Of a DNA stretch of 6,928 nucleotides, positions 1 to 6,322 are shown one piece after another. The notes below the pieces were generated by a model. The model saw only the letters and a list, made by a program, of their open reading frames with translations, did no database searches and was not told where the DNA came from. The stretch's first letter is position 1, and each line of letters begins with the position of its first letter. The stretch comes from JAEUMD01 sp050250815 (GTDB lineage Bacteria > Pseudomonadota > Alphaproteobacteria > Rhizobiales > Hyphomicrobiaceae), in assembly GCA_050250815.1 (NCBI GenBank), contig JBFWNY010000066.1, positions 1 through 6,928 of the forward strand, read 5' to 3'. The translations under genes and the position numbers were made by a program.

Positions 1-2175
1 GGCGCGGCGAACCGCTCGCTGCCCGCGCTGTTCGCCACCGGTCAGTTCACCGACGTCCGCATTGACCGCGAAGGCACCACCGTCGTCGTCAACGTCGTCG
101 AGAACCCCGTCGTCTCGCAGGTCGCCTTCGAGGGCAACAGCGAGGTCGACACCGCCACGCTGCAGGCCGAAGTCAGCCTCAAGCCGCGCTCCGTCTTCAC
201 CCGCGCCAAGGCGCAGGGCGATGTGCAGCGCATCCTCGACGTCTATCGCCGCCAGGGCCGTTTCGCCGCACGGGTCGATCCAAAGCTGATCGAGATCGGT
301 GAGAACCGCGTCAACGTCGTGTTCGAGATCACCGAAGGTTTGGCGACCAAGGTCAAGAGCATCAATTTCGTCGGCAACTACGCGTTCAACGACTCGCAGC
401 TGCGCGACATCATCACGACGACGGAGGCCGGCTGGTTCGACTTCCTCAAGGGCACGGCGGTTTATGATCCGGACCGCCTGAATCTCGACCGCGAGCTGCT
501 GCGTCAGTACTACCTCAAGAACGGTTACGCCGACGCGCGCATCGTGGCGGCCAATGCCGAGCTCGATCGTGATGGCTCGGGCTTCTACATCACGTTCGCG
601 GTCGAAGAGGGCGAGATCTATCACTTCGGCAGCGTGACGATCGAAAGCTCGCTGACGCAGGTCGATGCCAACGCCTTCTACGGCGAGATCCTGACCCAGC
701 CTGGTCAGGTCTATAATGGCGCCAATATCGACAAGACGGTCGAGAAGCTGACGCTGGCGATTGCCGAGCAGGGCTATGCGTTCGCCCGCGTGCGGCCGCG
801 TGCCAATCCGGATTTCGCAAGCCGCACGATCGGCCTCACTTACATCGTGGACGAAGGTCCGCGCATCTACATCGACCGTATCAACGTCATCGGCAACACG
901 CGCACCAAGGATCACGTGATCCGCCGCGAGTTCCGTCTGGCGGAAGGCGACGCCTACAACCCGCTGCTGGTCGATCGCGCCAAGAAGCGCCTCGAGGCAC
1001 TTGGCCTGTTCAAGGCCGTCAAGGTCAACCGTTCGCCCGGCTCGGGTCCGGACCGCGTATCGATCGACGTGGTCGTCGAGGAGCAGTCCACCGGTGAGCT
1101 GTCGTTCGGCGCTGGCTACTCGACCGCGGAAGGCGTCATCGGCGATATCTCGATCTCGGAGCGCAACCTGCTGGGCAATGGCCAGTTCCTGCGCCTCAAG
1201 CTGTCGGGTTCGTTCGAGCGCCTGCAGGTCGAGCTTTCGTTCACCGAGCCGCGCTTCCTCGACATGAACCTGTCGGCGGGCTTCGACATCTTCCACAAGG
1301 AGATCGACCAGACGTCGACCTCGGGCTTCAAGAGCCGCAAGACGGGCGCCACGCTGCGTCTCGCCTATCCGCTCGCTGAAGACCTGTGGATGCAGAACTA
1401 CTATACGTTCTCGCGCGACGAGATCTTCGACGTGCAGAACAATGCGTCGCTGGCCATCAAGGATGCATGCGGCGATACGACGTTGCTGCCGGGGGCGCCG
1501 GCGAACTGCCAGCAGACCGTCTACTACACGTCTCTGGTGGGTACCTCGCTCACCTATGACCGCCGCAATCATCCCAAGAACCCGACCAAGGGCTACTACC
1601 TGACCGGTGCTGTCGATTTCGCCGGCCTGGGCGGCGACGCGCAGTTCGTGCGTCTGTCGGCGGAGGCTCGCGGCTACTACCCGATCACCGAGAAGATCAC
1701 GTTCGTTGCGCGCGCCGTCGCCGGCCATATCGAGAGCTGGGGTGGCGACGACGTCCGCATCCTCGACCTGTTCTTCCGTGGCGGCGAGACCATCCGCGGT
1801 TTCGAGCGCTCGGGTTATGGTCCTCGTGACTTGACACCGGGAAGCACGCGAGATGCTTTGGGCGGCAAGACCTTCTGGGCGACGACCGCAGAGGTTCGCT
1901 TCCCGCTGCCGCTGGTGCCCGATGACATCGGTATGTCAGGTGCCGTGTTCGCCGATGCGGGCTCGCTGTTCAGCGCGACAGGCCGCGCGAGCAATGCCAT
2001 CATAACCAATGGTGGTGTTGTCGGCGACGATGCCACCATCCGCTCGTCGGTCGGTGCGTCGATCCTGTGGAACTCGCCGGTGGGCCCGCTGCGGCTCGAC
2101 TTCGCCAAGGTGCTCAGCAAGGCGTCCTACGACGAGGAGCAGTTCTTCCGCTTCGGCGCCTCGACCAAGTTCTGA
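1..2175 (+). CDS. bamA: Outer-membrane protein assembly factor BamA (5' partial)
   Basis: BamA (Omp85 family) is the central outer-membrane subunit of the BAM complex, which folds and inserts beta-barrel proteins. The frame is open from base 1, so the 724 codons seen lack the signal peptide and most of POTRA1; full alphaproteobacterial BamA proteins are usually near 770-850 residues. The GTG at 223 is internal (codon 75) and not the start. In window residue numbers, the end of POTRA1 is at about 1-36, POTRA2 about 37-112, POTRA3 about 113-203, POTRA4 about 204-284 and POTRA5 about 285-362, with typical junctions such as EEGE at 202-205 and VDEGP near 283-287. The barrel fills the rest. The conserved loop-6 motif appears as IRGF at 598-601 (VRGF in E. 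coli), and the protein ends in Phe (FGASTKF), the usual beta-signal end. Two Cys (490 and 503) flank a presumed extracellular loop. A terminator follows 42 bases after the stop. Confidence 0.97.
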   Translation, partial: GAANRSLPALFATGQFTDVRIDREGTTVVVNVVENPVVSQVAFEGNSEVDTATLQAEVSLKPRSVFTRAKAQGDVQRILDVYRRQGRFAARVDPKLIEIGENRVNVVFEITEGLATKVKSINFVGNYAFNDSQLRDIITTTEAGWFDFLKGTAVYDPDRLNLDRELLRQYYLKNGYADARIVAANAELDRDGSGFYITFAVEEGEIYHFGSVTIESSLTQVDANAFYGEILTQPGQVYNGANIDKTVEKLTLAIAEQGYAFARVRPRANPDFASRTIGLTYIVDEGPRIYIDRINVIGNTRTKDHVIRREFRLAEGDAYNPLLVDRAKKRLEALGLFKAVKVNRSPGSGPDRVSIDVVVEEQSTGELSFGAGYSTAEGVIGDISISERNLLGNGQFLRLKLSGSFERLQVELSFTEPRFLDMNLSAGFDIFHKEIDQTSTSGFKSRKTGATLRLAYPLAEDLWMQNYYTFSRDEIFDVQNNASLAIKDACGDTTLLPGAPANCQQTVYYTSLVGTSLTYDRRNHPKNPTKGYYLTGAVDFAGLGGDAQFVRLSAEARGYYPITEKITFVARAVAGHIESWGGDDVRILDLFFRGGETIRGFERSGYGPRDLTPGSTRDALGGKTFWATTAEVRFPLPLVPDDIGMSGAVFADAGSLFSATGRASNAIITNGGVVGDDATIRSSVGASILWNSPVGPLRLDFAKVLSKASYDEEQFFRFGASTKF

Positions 2176-2216
2176 CGAACGTCGGCTAGGCGACCTCAAA
2201 CTTCGCTGCATGGTTC

Positions 2217-2249
2217 AAGCGCCGGCCCAAAAGGGCCGGCGTTTTGCCT
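2217..2249 (+). terminator. Intrinsic terminator after bamA
   Basis: A perfect GC-rich hairpin has arms CGCCGGCCC (2220-2228) and GGGCCGGCG (2233-2241) around an AAAA loop. It is followed by TTTT and a T-rich tail (2242-2250), with A residues before the stem that can pair with the first T residues. It lies 42 bases after the bamA stop codon. The arrangement is that of a Rho-independent terminator and should separate bamA transcription from the lipid A genes, at least in part. It would work best on the + strand, since the reverse direction has only a short T/A-rich flank. Confidence 0.88.
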
Positions 2250-2368
2250 TTGCCACAGCCGGACCGGTCGAGAGAGCCGCTTGGTCTACGTCGTCGGTAG
2301 GAGCTGAACGGCTTCCCTCGCGGTCGATCACGCTCTAGGGTGCAACCGCCTTTTGCAGAGTCGGCGGG

Positions 2369-2397
2369 CTTGGCGGCCATCTTGGCCTGCCCGATCT
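2369..2397 (+). promoter_or_regulatory. Weak candidate promoter for the lpxD operon
   Basis: CTTGGC (2369-2374) and CGATCT (2392-2397) are separated by 17 bases. They match the alphaproteobacterial housekeeping pattern CTTGAC-N17-CTATAT at 5 of 6 and 4 of 6 positions. The same bases also resemble the alphaproteobacterial heat-shock (RpoH) pattern CTTG-N17/18-CYTATNT. Initiation would be near 2404, giving a leader of roughly 110 nt before lpxD. The position, between a strong terminator and the next gene, makes a promoter expected somewhere here, but such short matches arise by chance and nothing else in the sequence confirms this one. Confidence 0.25.
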
Positions 2398-2511
2398 CAA
2401 CATGGCCGCCGCGTCCGCGTGTTTTAGGCGCTCGCAGCGCCGCGTTGCCAGCCCACCTTCTCGACTGCGCTGCAACCGCGCGGTGAGCACGTCCTCAAGG
2501 GAATTCGACCC

Positions 2512-3570
2512 ATGCAGCATCCTGGCTTCTTCGATCGGGCTGGTCCGTTCTCGATCGCGGATGTCGCCAGGGCCGCCCAGGCCGAGATTGCCGGGGAGGG
2601 GGTAGCCCGCGATCACATGATAGGGGACGTAAAGCCGCTGTCCGAGGCTGGACCGACGGACGTGACGTTCCTCGACAACCGCAAGTACCTGCCGCAGCTC
2701 GCCACCACGCGAGCCGGCGCCTGCTTCATCCACCCTTCGCTTGCAGCCGCGCGCGTTCCGGCCGGCACGGTGGCGCTCACCAGCAAGGTGCCCTACCGCG
2801 CCTTTGCGCTGTCGCTGGCGCTCTTCTATCCGGATGCCATGCGGCCGAAGGCGGCGCGGGCGGACATCGGTACGCACGTCGATCCGACCGCACAGATCGA
2901 GGATGGGGTCGAAATCGAGCCGGGCGCGGTGATCGGCGCGGGTGCTGCAATCGGCCGGGGCACGCGCATCGCCGCCGGCGCCGTGATCGGATACCGCGTA
3001 CACGTCGGGCGGGGCTGCTATGTGGGCCCGCAGGCGACCGTTACGCATGCGCTGGTCGGCGACCGGGTCATCCTGCACGCGGGGGTACGCATCGGCCAGG
3101 ATGGCTTCGGCTTCGCCATGGGGCCTTCCGGGCACCTGAAAGTGCCCCAGATCGGCCGTGTCGTCATTCAGGACGACGTGGAGATCGGGGCCAACACGGC
3201 CATCGACCGCGGTGCGCTTAAGGATACGGTGATAGGCGAAGGCACCAAAATTGATAATCTCGTACAAATCGGGCACAACGTGATCATTGGACGTCACTGT
3301 GTCATCGTCGCCCAAACGGGCATATCCGGGTCCACCGAGCTGGGTGATTTTGTCGTCATGGGCGGCCAGTCGGGGACCGTTGGCCACATCAAGGTCGGGA
3401 CCGGTGCCCAGATCGCGGGTGCCTCCCATCCCAAGGACGATGTCCCGGCCGGAGCACGTTATGGTGGCACTCCGGCGCGGCCCTTGAAGCAGTGGGCGCG
3501 GGAAATCGCCGCTGTGACCCGGCTTGCCGGGCGGAAAAGCGGTGAGACGGGTCGGGACGAGACGGAGTAG
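2512..3570 (+). CDS. lpxD: UDP-3-O-(3-hydroxyacyl)glucosamine N-acyltransferase LpxD
   Basis: LpxD transfers a 3-hydroxyacyl chain from acyl-ACP to the 2-amino group of UDP-3-O-acylglucosamine, the third step of lipid A synthesis, in the cytoplasm. The 352-residue product has the family's usual length. Residues 1 to about 110 form the N-terminal uridine-binding domain (with DVTFLDNRKY in the middle). From about 115 to 315 there are hexapeptide repeats of a left-handed beta-helix, including IGQDGFGF at 194-201 and IGHNV with the presumed catalytic His255 (E. coli His239 by homology). YGGTPARP starts at 317, and the end is a short helix with an acidic tail. The ATG at 2512 is supported by AAGGGA nine bases upstream and by the N-terminus fitting the family. 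It is the first gene after the bamA terminator, so probably first in its transcript. The large antisense open frame over it is a GC-rich shadow. Confidence 0.97.
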   Translation: MQHPGFFDRAGPFSIADVARAAQAEIAGEGVARDHMIGDVKPLSEAGPTDVTFLDNRKYLPQLATTRAGACFIHPSLAAARVPAGTVALTSKVPYRAFALSLALFYPDAMRPKAARADIGTHVDPTAQIEDGVEIEPGAVIGAGAAIGRGTRIAAGAVIGYRVHVGRGCYVGPQATVTHALVGDRVILHAGVRIGQDGFGFAMGPSGHLKVPQIGRVVIQDDVEIGANTAIDRGALKDTVIGEGTKIDNLVQIGHNVIIGRHCVIVAQTGISGSTELGDFVVMGGQSGTVGHIKVGTGAQIAGASHPKDDVPAGARYGGTPARPLKQWAREIAAVTRLAGRKSGETGRDETE

Positions 3571-3611
3571 GTATCGCGTCACCGGTGTAAAGCCGGGCAT
3601 GAGCCAGTGAA

Positions 3612-3628
3612 GCGTTGAAAATCAACGC
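3612..3628 (+). repeat. Perfect hairpin in the lpxD-fabZ gap
   Basis: GCGTTGA (3612-3618) and TCAACGC (3622-3628) form a perfect 7-bp inverted repeat around AAA, in the 78-base gap between the lpxD stop and the fabZ start, about 20 bases before the fabZ start codon. There is no T-run, so it is not an intrinsic terminator. It could be an mRNA processing or stability element, or a small protein-binding palindrome. Its function is unknown and chance is possible. Confidence 0.5.
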
Positions 3629-3648
3629 GAGACGAGAAGAGACGGACG

Positions 3649-4149
3649 ATGAACGACGCATCCCAGAAGCCGAGCCTCGGCACCGCAGACATCATGCGCG
3701 TCCTCCAGCTGCTGCCACACCGCTACCCGATGCTGCTCGTCGATCGCATCTACGATATGAACGGCGACGAGAGCTGCGTCGGCCTCAAGAACGTGACGAT
3801 CAACGAGCCGTTCTTCTCAGGCCACTTCCCGCAATTCCCGGTCATGCCAGGCGTACTCATCATCGAGGGCCTCGCACAGACCGCCGGTGCGCTATGCGTG
3901 TCGAGCCTCAAGGAAGGCTACAAAGCCGAGCTCGTTTATTTCATGGGGATCGACCGCGCGAAGTTCCGCCGCCCCGTGGTTCCCGGTGACCAGCTTCACT
4001 ATCATGTGCGCAAGGTCCGCAATCGCGGCCGCGTCTGGAAGTTCTTCGGCGAGGCCAAGGTGGACGGGCAGGTTGCGGCCGAGGCGGAGGTGAGCGCAAT
4101 GCTCGCCGACACAGCCGAGGCGCGGGCATTCGCGAGCAAGCATGGCTGA
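3649..4149 (+). CDS. fabZ: 3-hydroxyacyl-ACP dehydratase FabZ
   Basis: FabZ removes water from (3R)-hydroxyacyl-ACP to give trans-2-enoyl-ACP in fatty acid elongation. It draws on the same hydroxyacyl-ACP pool that LpxA and LpxD use, which explains its place between them. The 166-residue product is a single hot-dog domain. The motif FFSGHFPQFPVMPG holds the catalytic His59, and EGLAQTAG holds Glu73 (E. coli His54 and Glu68 by homology). LLPHRYPMLLVDR at 21-33 is the usual N-terminal signature. The ATG at 3649 is chosen because the frame has a stop (3616-3618) a short way upstream with no other start between; a purine-rich run AGAAGAGA lies just upstream as a weak ribosome site. The 3' end (KHG then TGA) overlaps the start of lpxA by 8 bases, so the two are probably translationally coupled. 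Confidence 0.97.
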   Translation: MNDASQKPSLGTADIMRVLQLLPHRYPMLLVDRIYDMNGDESCVGLKNVTINEPFFSGHFPQFPVMPGVLIIEGLAQTAGALCVSSLKEGYKAELVYFMGIDRAKFRRPVVPGDQLHYHVRKVRNRGRVWKFFGEAKVDGQVAAEAEVSAMLADTAEARAFASKHG

Positions 4150-4948
4150 GACATTTGTCCATCCGACCGCTGTTGTCGAGCCGGGAGCGCGGCTCGCCGC
4201 GGGGGTCAGGATCGGACCCTTCTCGATGGTCGGCGCCAACGTGGAGCTGGGCGTAGGCGTCGTACTCGTGTCGCTCGTCGTCGTCGCGGGTCACTCGAGC
4301 GGCGGGGCTGGCACGCGCATCTTTCCGTTCGCTTCCATCGGGCACCAGCCGCAGGACCTCAAATACAAGGGCGAGCACGCCACGCTCGCGATAGGCTCGG
4401 GCTGCGTCATCCGCGAAGGCGTGACGATGAACCCGGGCACGGCGGGCGGCGGATCGAAGACCGTGGTCGGCGACAACTGCGCCTTCCTCGCCAACAGTCA
4501 CGTCGGACACGACTGCGTCGTCGGCAACAGCGTCGTCTTCTCCAACAACGTGATGCTGGCCGGCCATTGCACGGTTGGTGATTACGCCATCCTGGGCGGT
4601 GGCGCGGCGGTCATCCAGTTTGCGCGGGTCGGACAGCACGCGTTCCTCGGCGGCATGTCGGGGCTGGAGAACGATCTCATTCCCTACGGCATGGCGCTGG
4701 GCAACCGCGCCTACCTTTCCGGCCTCAATATCGTCGGGCTCCAGCGGCGCGGCTTCTCGCGCAGCGACATCCACGACCTGCGTCGCGCCTACCGCCTGCT
4801 GTTTGCCGCCGAGGGCACGCTGATGGAGCGCGCGGAGGATGTCGCCACGGGCTTCCGCGACCATCCCATCGTCGCGGAGATACTCGAATTCATCCGAGCC
4901 GGCGGAAAGCGCTCGCTGTGCACGCCGCGCGAGGCGTCCGAAGCCTGA
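4142..4948 (+). CDS. lpxA: Acyl-ACP--UDP-N-acetylglucosamine O-acyltransferase LpxA
   Basis: LpxA acylates the 3-hydroxyl of UDP-GlcNAc with 3-hydroxyacyl-ACP, the first step of lipid A synthesis; it works as a cytosolic trimer. The 268-residue product matches the family length (E. coli 262). Residues 1 to about 190 are hexapeptide repeats, starting VHPTAVVEPGA. SHVGHDCVVGN contains His120 and the presumed catalytic His123 (E. coli His122 and His125). VTMNPGTAGGG is the form usual in Alphaproteobacteria. GLQRRGFSR leads into the C-terminal helical domain. The start ATG lies inside fabZ (8-base overlap) and has only a weak ribosome site, so coupling to fabZ translation is likely. One repeat turn is slightly irregular: L45 stands where E. 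coli has His in SHVVV, and GG replaces the usual IG at 54-55. Confidence 0.97.
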   Translation: MAETFVHPTAVVEPGARLAAGVRIGPFSMVGANVELGVGVVLVSLVVVAGHSSGGAGTRIFPFASIGHQPQDLKYKGEHATLAIGSGCVIREGVTMNPGTAGGGSKTVVGDNCAFLANSHVGHDCVVGNSVVFSNNVMLAGHCTVGDYAILGGGAAVIQFARVGQHAFLGGMSGLENDLIPYGMALGNRAYLSGLNIVGLQRRGFSRSDIHDLRRAYRLLFAAEGTLMERAEDVATGFRDHPIVAEILEFIRAGGKRSLCTPREASEA

Positions 4949-4963
4949 GGCGGGGGGCGAGAG

Positions 4964-6322
4964 ATGGCTTCCGCCGCCGCGCGCCGCATCGGTATCCTGG
5001 CTGGTGGCGGCAGCCTGCCGCGTGAGATCGCCGACAGCGTGGCCGCGCGCGGCCTGCCGGTCCACGTCGTCGCCCTCGAAGGCGAGGCGGACGCCGACTT
5101 CTCGCCCTATCCGGTCACGCACGTCGACTGGGGACAGCTCGGCCGCATGGTCGAGGCGCTGAAGCGCAACGCGTGTACCGATCTCGTCATCATAGGCCGC
5201 GTCCGCAGGCCCGACCTCGGACGCATCAAGCCGGACTTGGGTTTCGTGCGGGCGCTTGGTTCGGTCGCGCGCATCCTGGCGGCTGGCGGCGACGATGCCG
5301 TCCTGCGCGGTGTCATCCGCTTCTTCGAGCGTGCGGGACTGCGGGTGACGAGCCCTGCCGATCTGGCGCCCGAGCTGATGGTGGCGGCCGGTCCACTGGT
5401 GGCGCCGGGTCTTTCGGAGGAAGCTCTGCGCGATGCCCGATTGGGTTTTGAAGCCATCGCCGCGCTCTCGCCCTACGACATCGGTCAGGCGGTCGTGGTG
5501 AGCGGCGGGCGCATCGAGGCGTTGGAGGCGGCGGAGGGGACCGATCGCATGCTGACGCGGGTGGGAGATCACCGGCGCCGCCTCGGCACGATCCAGGGGG
5601 CCGTGTGCGGTGTGCTGGTGAAGCGCGCCAAGACCACGCAGGATCGCCGCATCGATCTTCCCGCGATCGGCCCGCACACGGTTGCGGGCGCAATCGAGGC
5701 AGGTCTAGCCGGTCTGGCCGTCGAGGCGGGACGCGTGATGGTTGCCGCGCGCGAGACCACGCTGGAGCGGGCACGCCTGGCGAAGCTGGCAATCGACGGG
5801 ATCGCGATCACGTCGCCTGTCGTCGCTGCGGTCCCGCGTGCAAAAAGGATCTCGGGCCGGCTCGGACGGCTTGTGGGGCGCTGGCGCGGCGAGGCTCCGC
5901 TGCTCCGCAAGCTCGGACGCCATGCACCGGCGCCGCGCATCGATCGTGATGCGCGCCGTGCGATCGAGGTGCTTCATGCGCTCGGCGAGCGCGTGGACTG
6001 CACCGCTGTTGTGGTCGCGCACGGGCACGTCCTTGCCGTCGACTGTGGCGAGGGGGCGCTCGAGGTCGTGAAACGCGCCGCCGGGCTCCGTCAGTGGGGA
6101 GACCGGCGCCTGCGCCTGCGTTCTGGCGTCGTCGCGATAGCGGGGGGGCGGCACATCTTGCCGGACATCGTGAACGCGGCGGCTGACGGCGGCTTCGCTG
6201 GCATTGCCGTTGGCCTCAAGCGCTTCGCGGCAGGGGTCGGCGCGGAATCGACGGCCACTGCGGATGCCCGCGGCGTCTTCATCGCCGCATATCCCCGCAG
6301 CGAGGATGAGCGCCATGGCTGA
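4964..6322 (+). CDS. lpxI: UDP-2,3-diacylglucosamine pyrophosphatase LpxI with extra C-terminal domain
   Basis: LpxI hydrolyses UDP-2,3-diacylglucosamine to lipid X and UMP, the fourth lipid A step, replacing LpxH in Alphaproteobacteria; it is a peripheral membrane enzyme. Residues 1-285 form a complete LpxI. The N-terminal Rossmann-like domain starts IGILAGGGSLP at 9-19. The C-terminal catalytic domain is at about 163-282, with DIGQAVVV at 172-179, EGTDRML at 191-197 and RIDLPAIG at 229-236. Asp231 matches the catalytic Asp225 of Caulobacter LpxI. Known LpxI proteins are about 270-290 residues, but this one has 452. Residues 286-325 are a very basic linker, and 326-452 look like a degenerate repeat of the catalytic domain. 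The start lies 15 bases after the lpxA stop behind a G-rich run. The end overlaps lpxB by 8 bases. The catalytic part is sure; the extension's function is unknown. Confidence 0.93.
   Translation: MASAAARRIGILAGGGSLPREIADSVAARGLPVHVVALEGEADADFSPYPVTHVDWGQLGRMVEALKRNACTDLVIIGRVRRPDLGRIKPDLGFVRALGSVARILAAGGDDAVLRGVIRFFERAGLRVTSPADLAPELMVAAGPLVAPGLSEEALRDARLGFEAIAALSPYDIGQAVVVSGGRIEALEAAEGTDRMLTRVGDHRRRLGTIQGAVCGVLVKRAKTTQDRRIDLPAIGPHTVAGAIEAGLAGLAVEAGRVMVAARETTLERARLAKLAIDGIAITSPVVAAVPRAKRISGRLGRLVGRWRGEAPLLRKLGRHAPAPRIDRDARRAIEVLHALGERVDCTAVVVAHGHVLAVDCGEGALEVVKRAAGLRQWGDRRLRLRSGVVAIAGGRHILPDIVNAAADGGFAGIAVGLKRFAAGVGAESTATADARGVFIAAYPRSEDERHG
5951..6292 (+). repeat. Degenerate second copy of the LpxI C-terminal domain (protein-level repeat)
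   Basis: Residues about 330-443 of LpxI align with residues about 163-282 of the same protein. AVVV 348-351 matches AVVV 176-179, and the ungapped stretch 348-373 against 176-201 shares G354/G182, A358/A186, E363/E191, G364/G192 and R371/R199. GV at 388 matches GV at 216, LPDI 399-402 matches LPAI 232-235, and GGFAGIAV 409-416 matches AGLAGLAV 246-253. The order and spacing are kept, with a gap of about 14 in place of 18 residues after LPxI. The residue aligned to catalytic Asp231 is Ile398, and Gln175 has no counterpart, so this copy should not be catalytic. The repeat is visible in protein and not as a DNA repeat, hence old. The alignment was made by eye. Confidence 0.65.

Larger units (their letters stand above)
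2176..2511. other. bamA-lpxD intergenic region, no gene seen
   Basis: This 336-base gap holds the bamA terminator at its left end and the lpxD ribosome binding site at its right end (AAGGGA at 2497-2502). I see no coding region: the open frames that reach into it are continuations of out-of-frame shadows of bamA or lpxD. Many bacteria have skp/ompH at this place; it is absent here, as is common in Hyphomicrobiales. Other structure seen is a perfect 6-bp hairpin with a 3-nt loop at 2427-2441 (GGCGCT/AGCGCC), an interrupted inverted repeat at 2365-2393 (CGGGC/GCCCG outside, GGCC/GGCC inside), and a weak promoter candidate at 2369-2397. None of these is followed by a T-run. Confidence 0.8.

Noticed and set aside
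223..225. GTG as a start codon for bamA.
   Set aside because: The frame is open to base 1 and the upstream residues (for example LFATGQFTDVRI and VENPVVSQVAFEGN) are clear POTRA1/POTRA2 sequence, so the true start is outside the window.
2341..2479. TGCAACCGC occurring at 2341-2349 and 2471-2479 in the gap before lpxD.
   Set aside because: A 9-base direct repeat with no palindromic or spaced partner is not convincing as an operator, although chance cannot be excluded.
2402..2605. Small + strand open frame of 67 codons ahead of and overlapping lpxD.
   Set aside because: Arg/Ser-rich composition, no recognisable family, no clear ribosome site, and it runs out of frame into lpxD.
2335..3600. 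Open frame of 421 codons on the - strand across lpxD.
   Set aside because: It mirrors the lpxD coding frame, and its translation shows no recognisable domain.
3544..3645. Four copies of GAGACG (3544, 3559, 3629, 3639) around the lpxD-fabZ junction.
   Set aside because: The spacing is irregular (15, 70 and 10 bases), two copies are within or next to coding sequence, and purine-rich runs are usual near ribosome sites.
3941..5677. Open frame of 578 codons on the - strand across fabZ, lpxA and lpxI.
   Set aside because: It is antisense to three well-recognised genes, has low-complexity Arg/Ala/Asp-rich composition and no family likeness. Long antisense frames are expected in GC-rich coding DNA.
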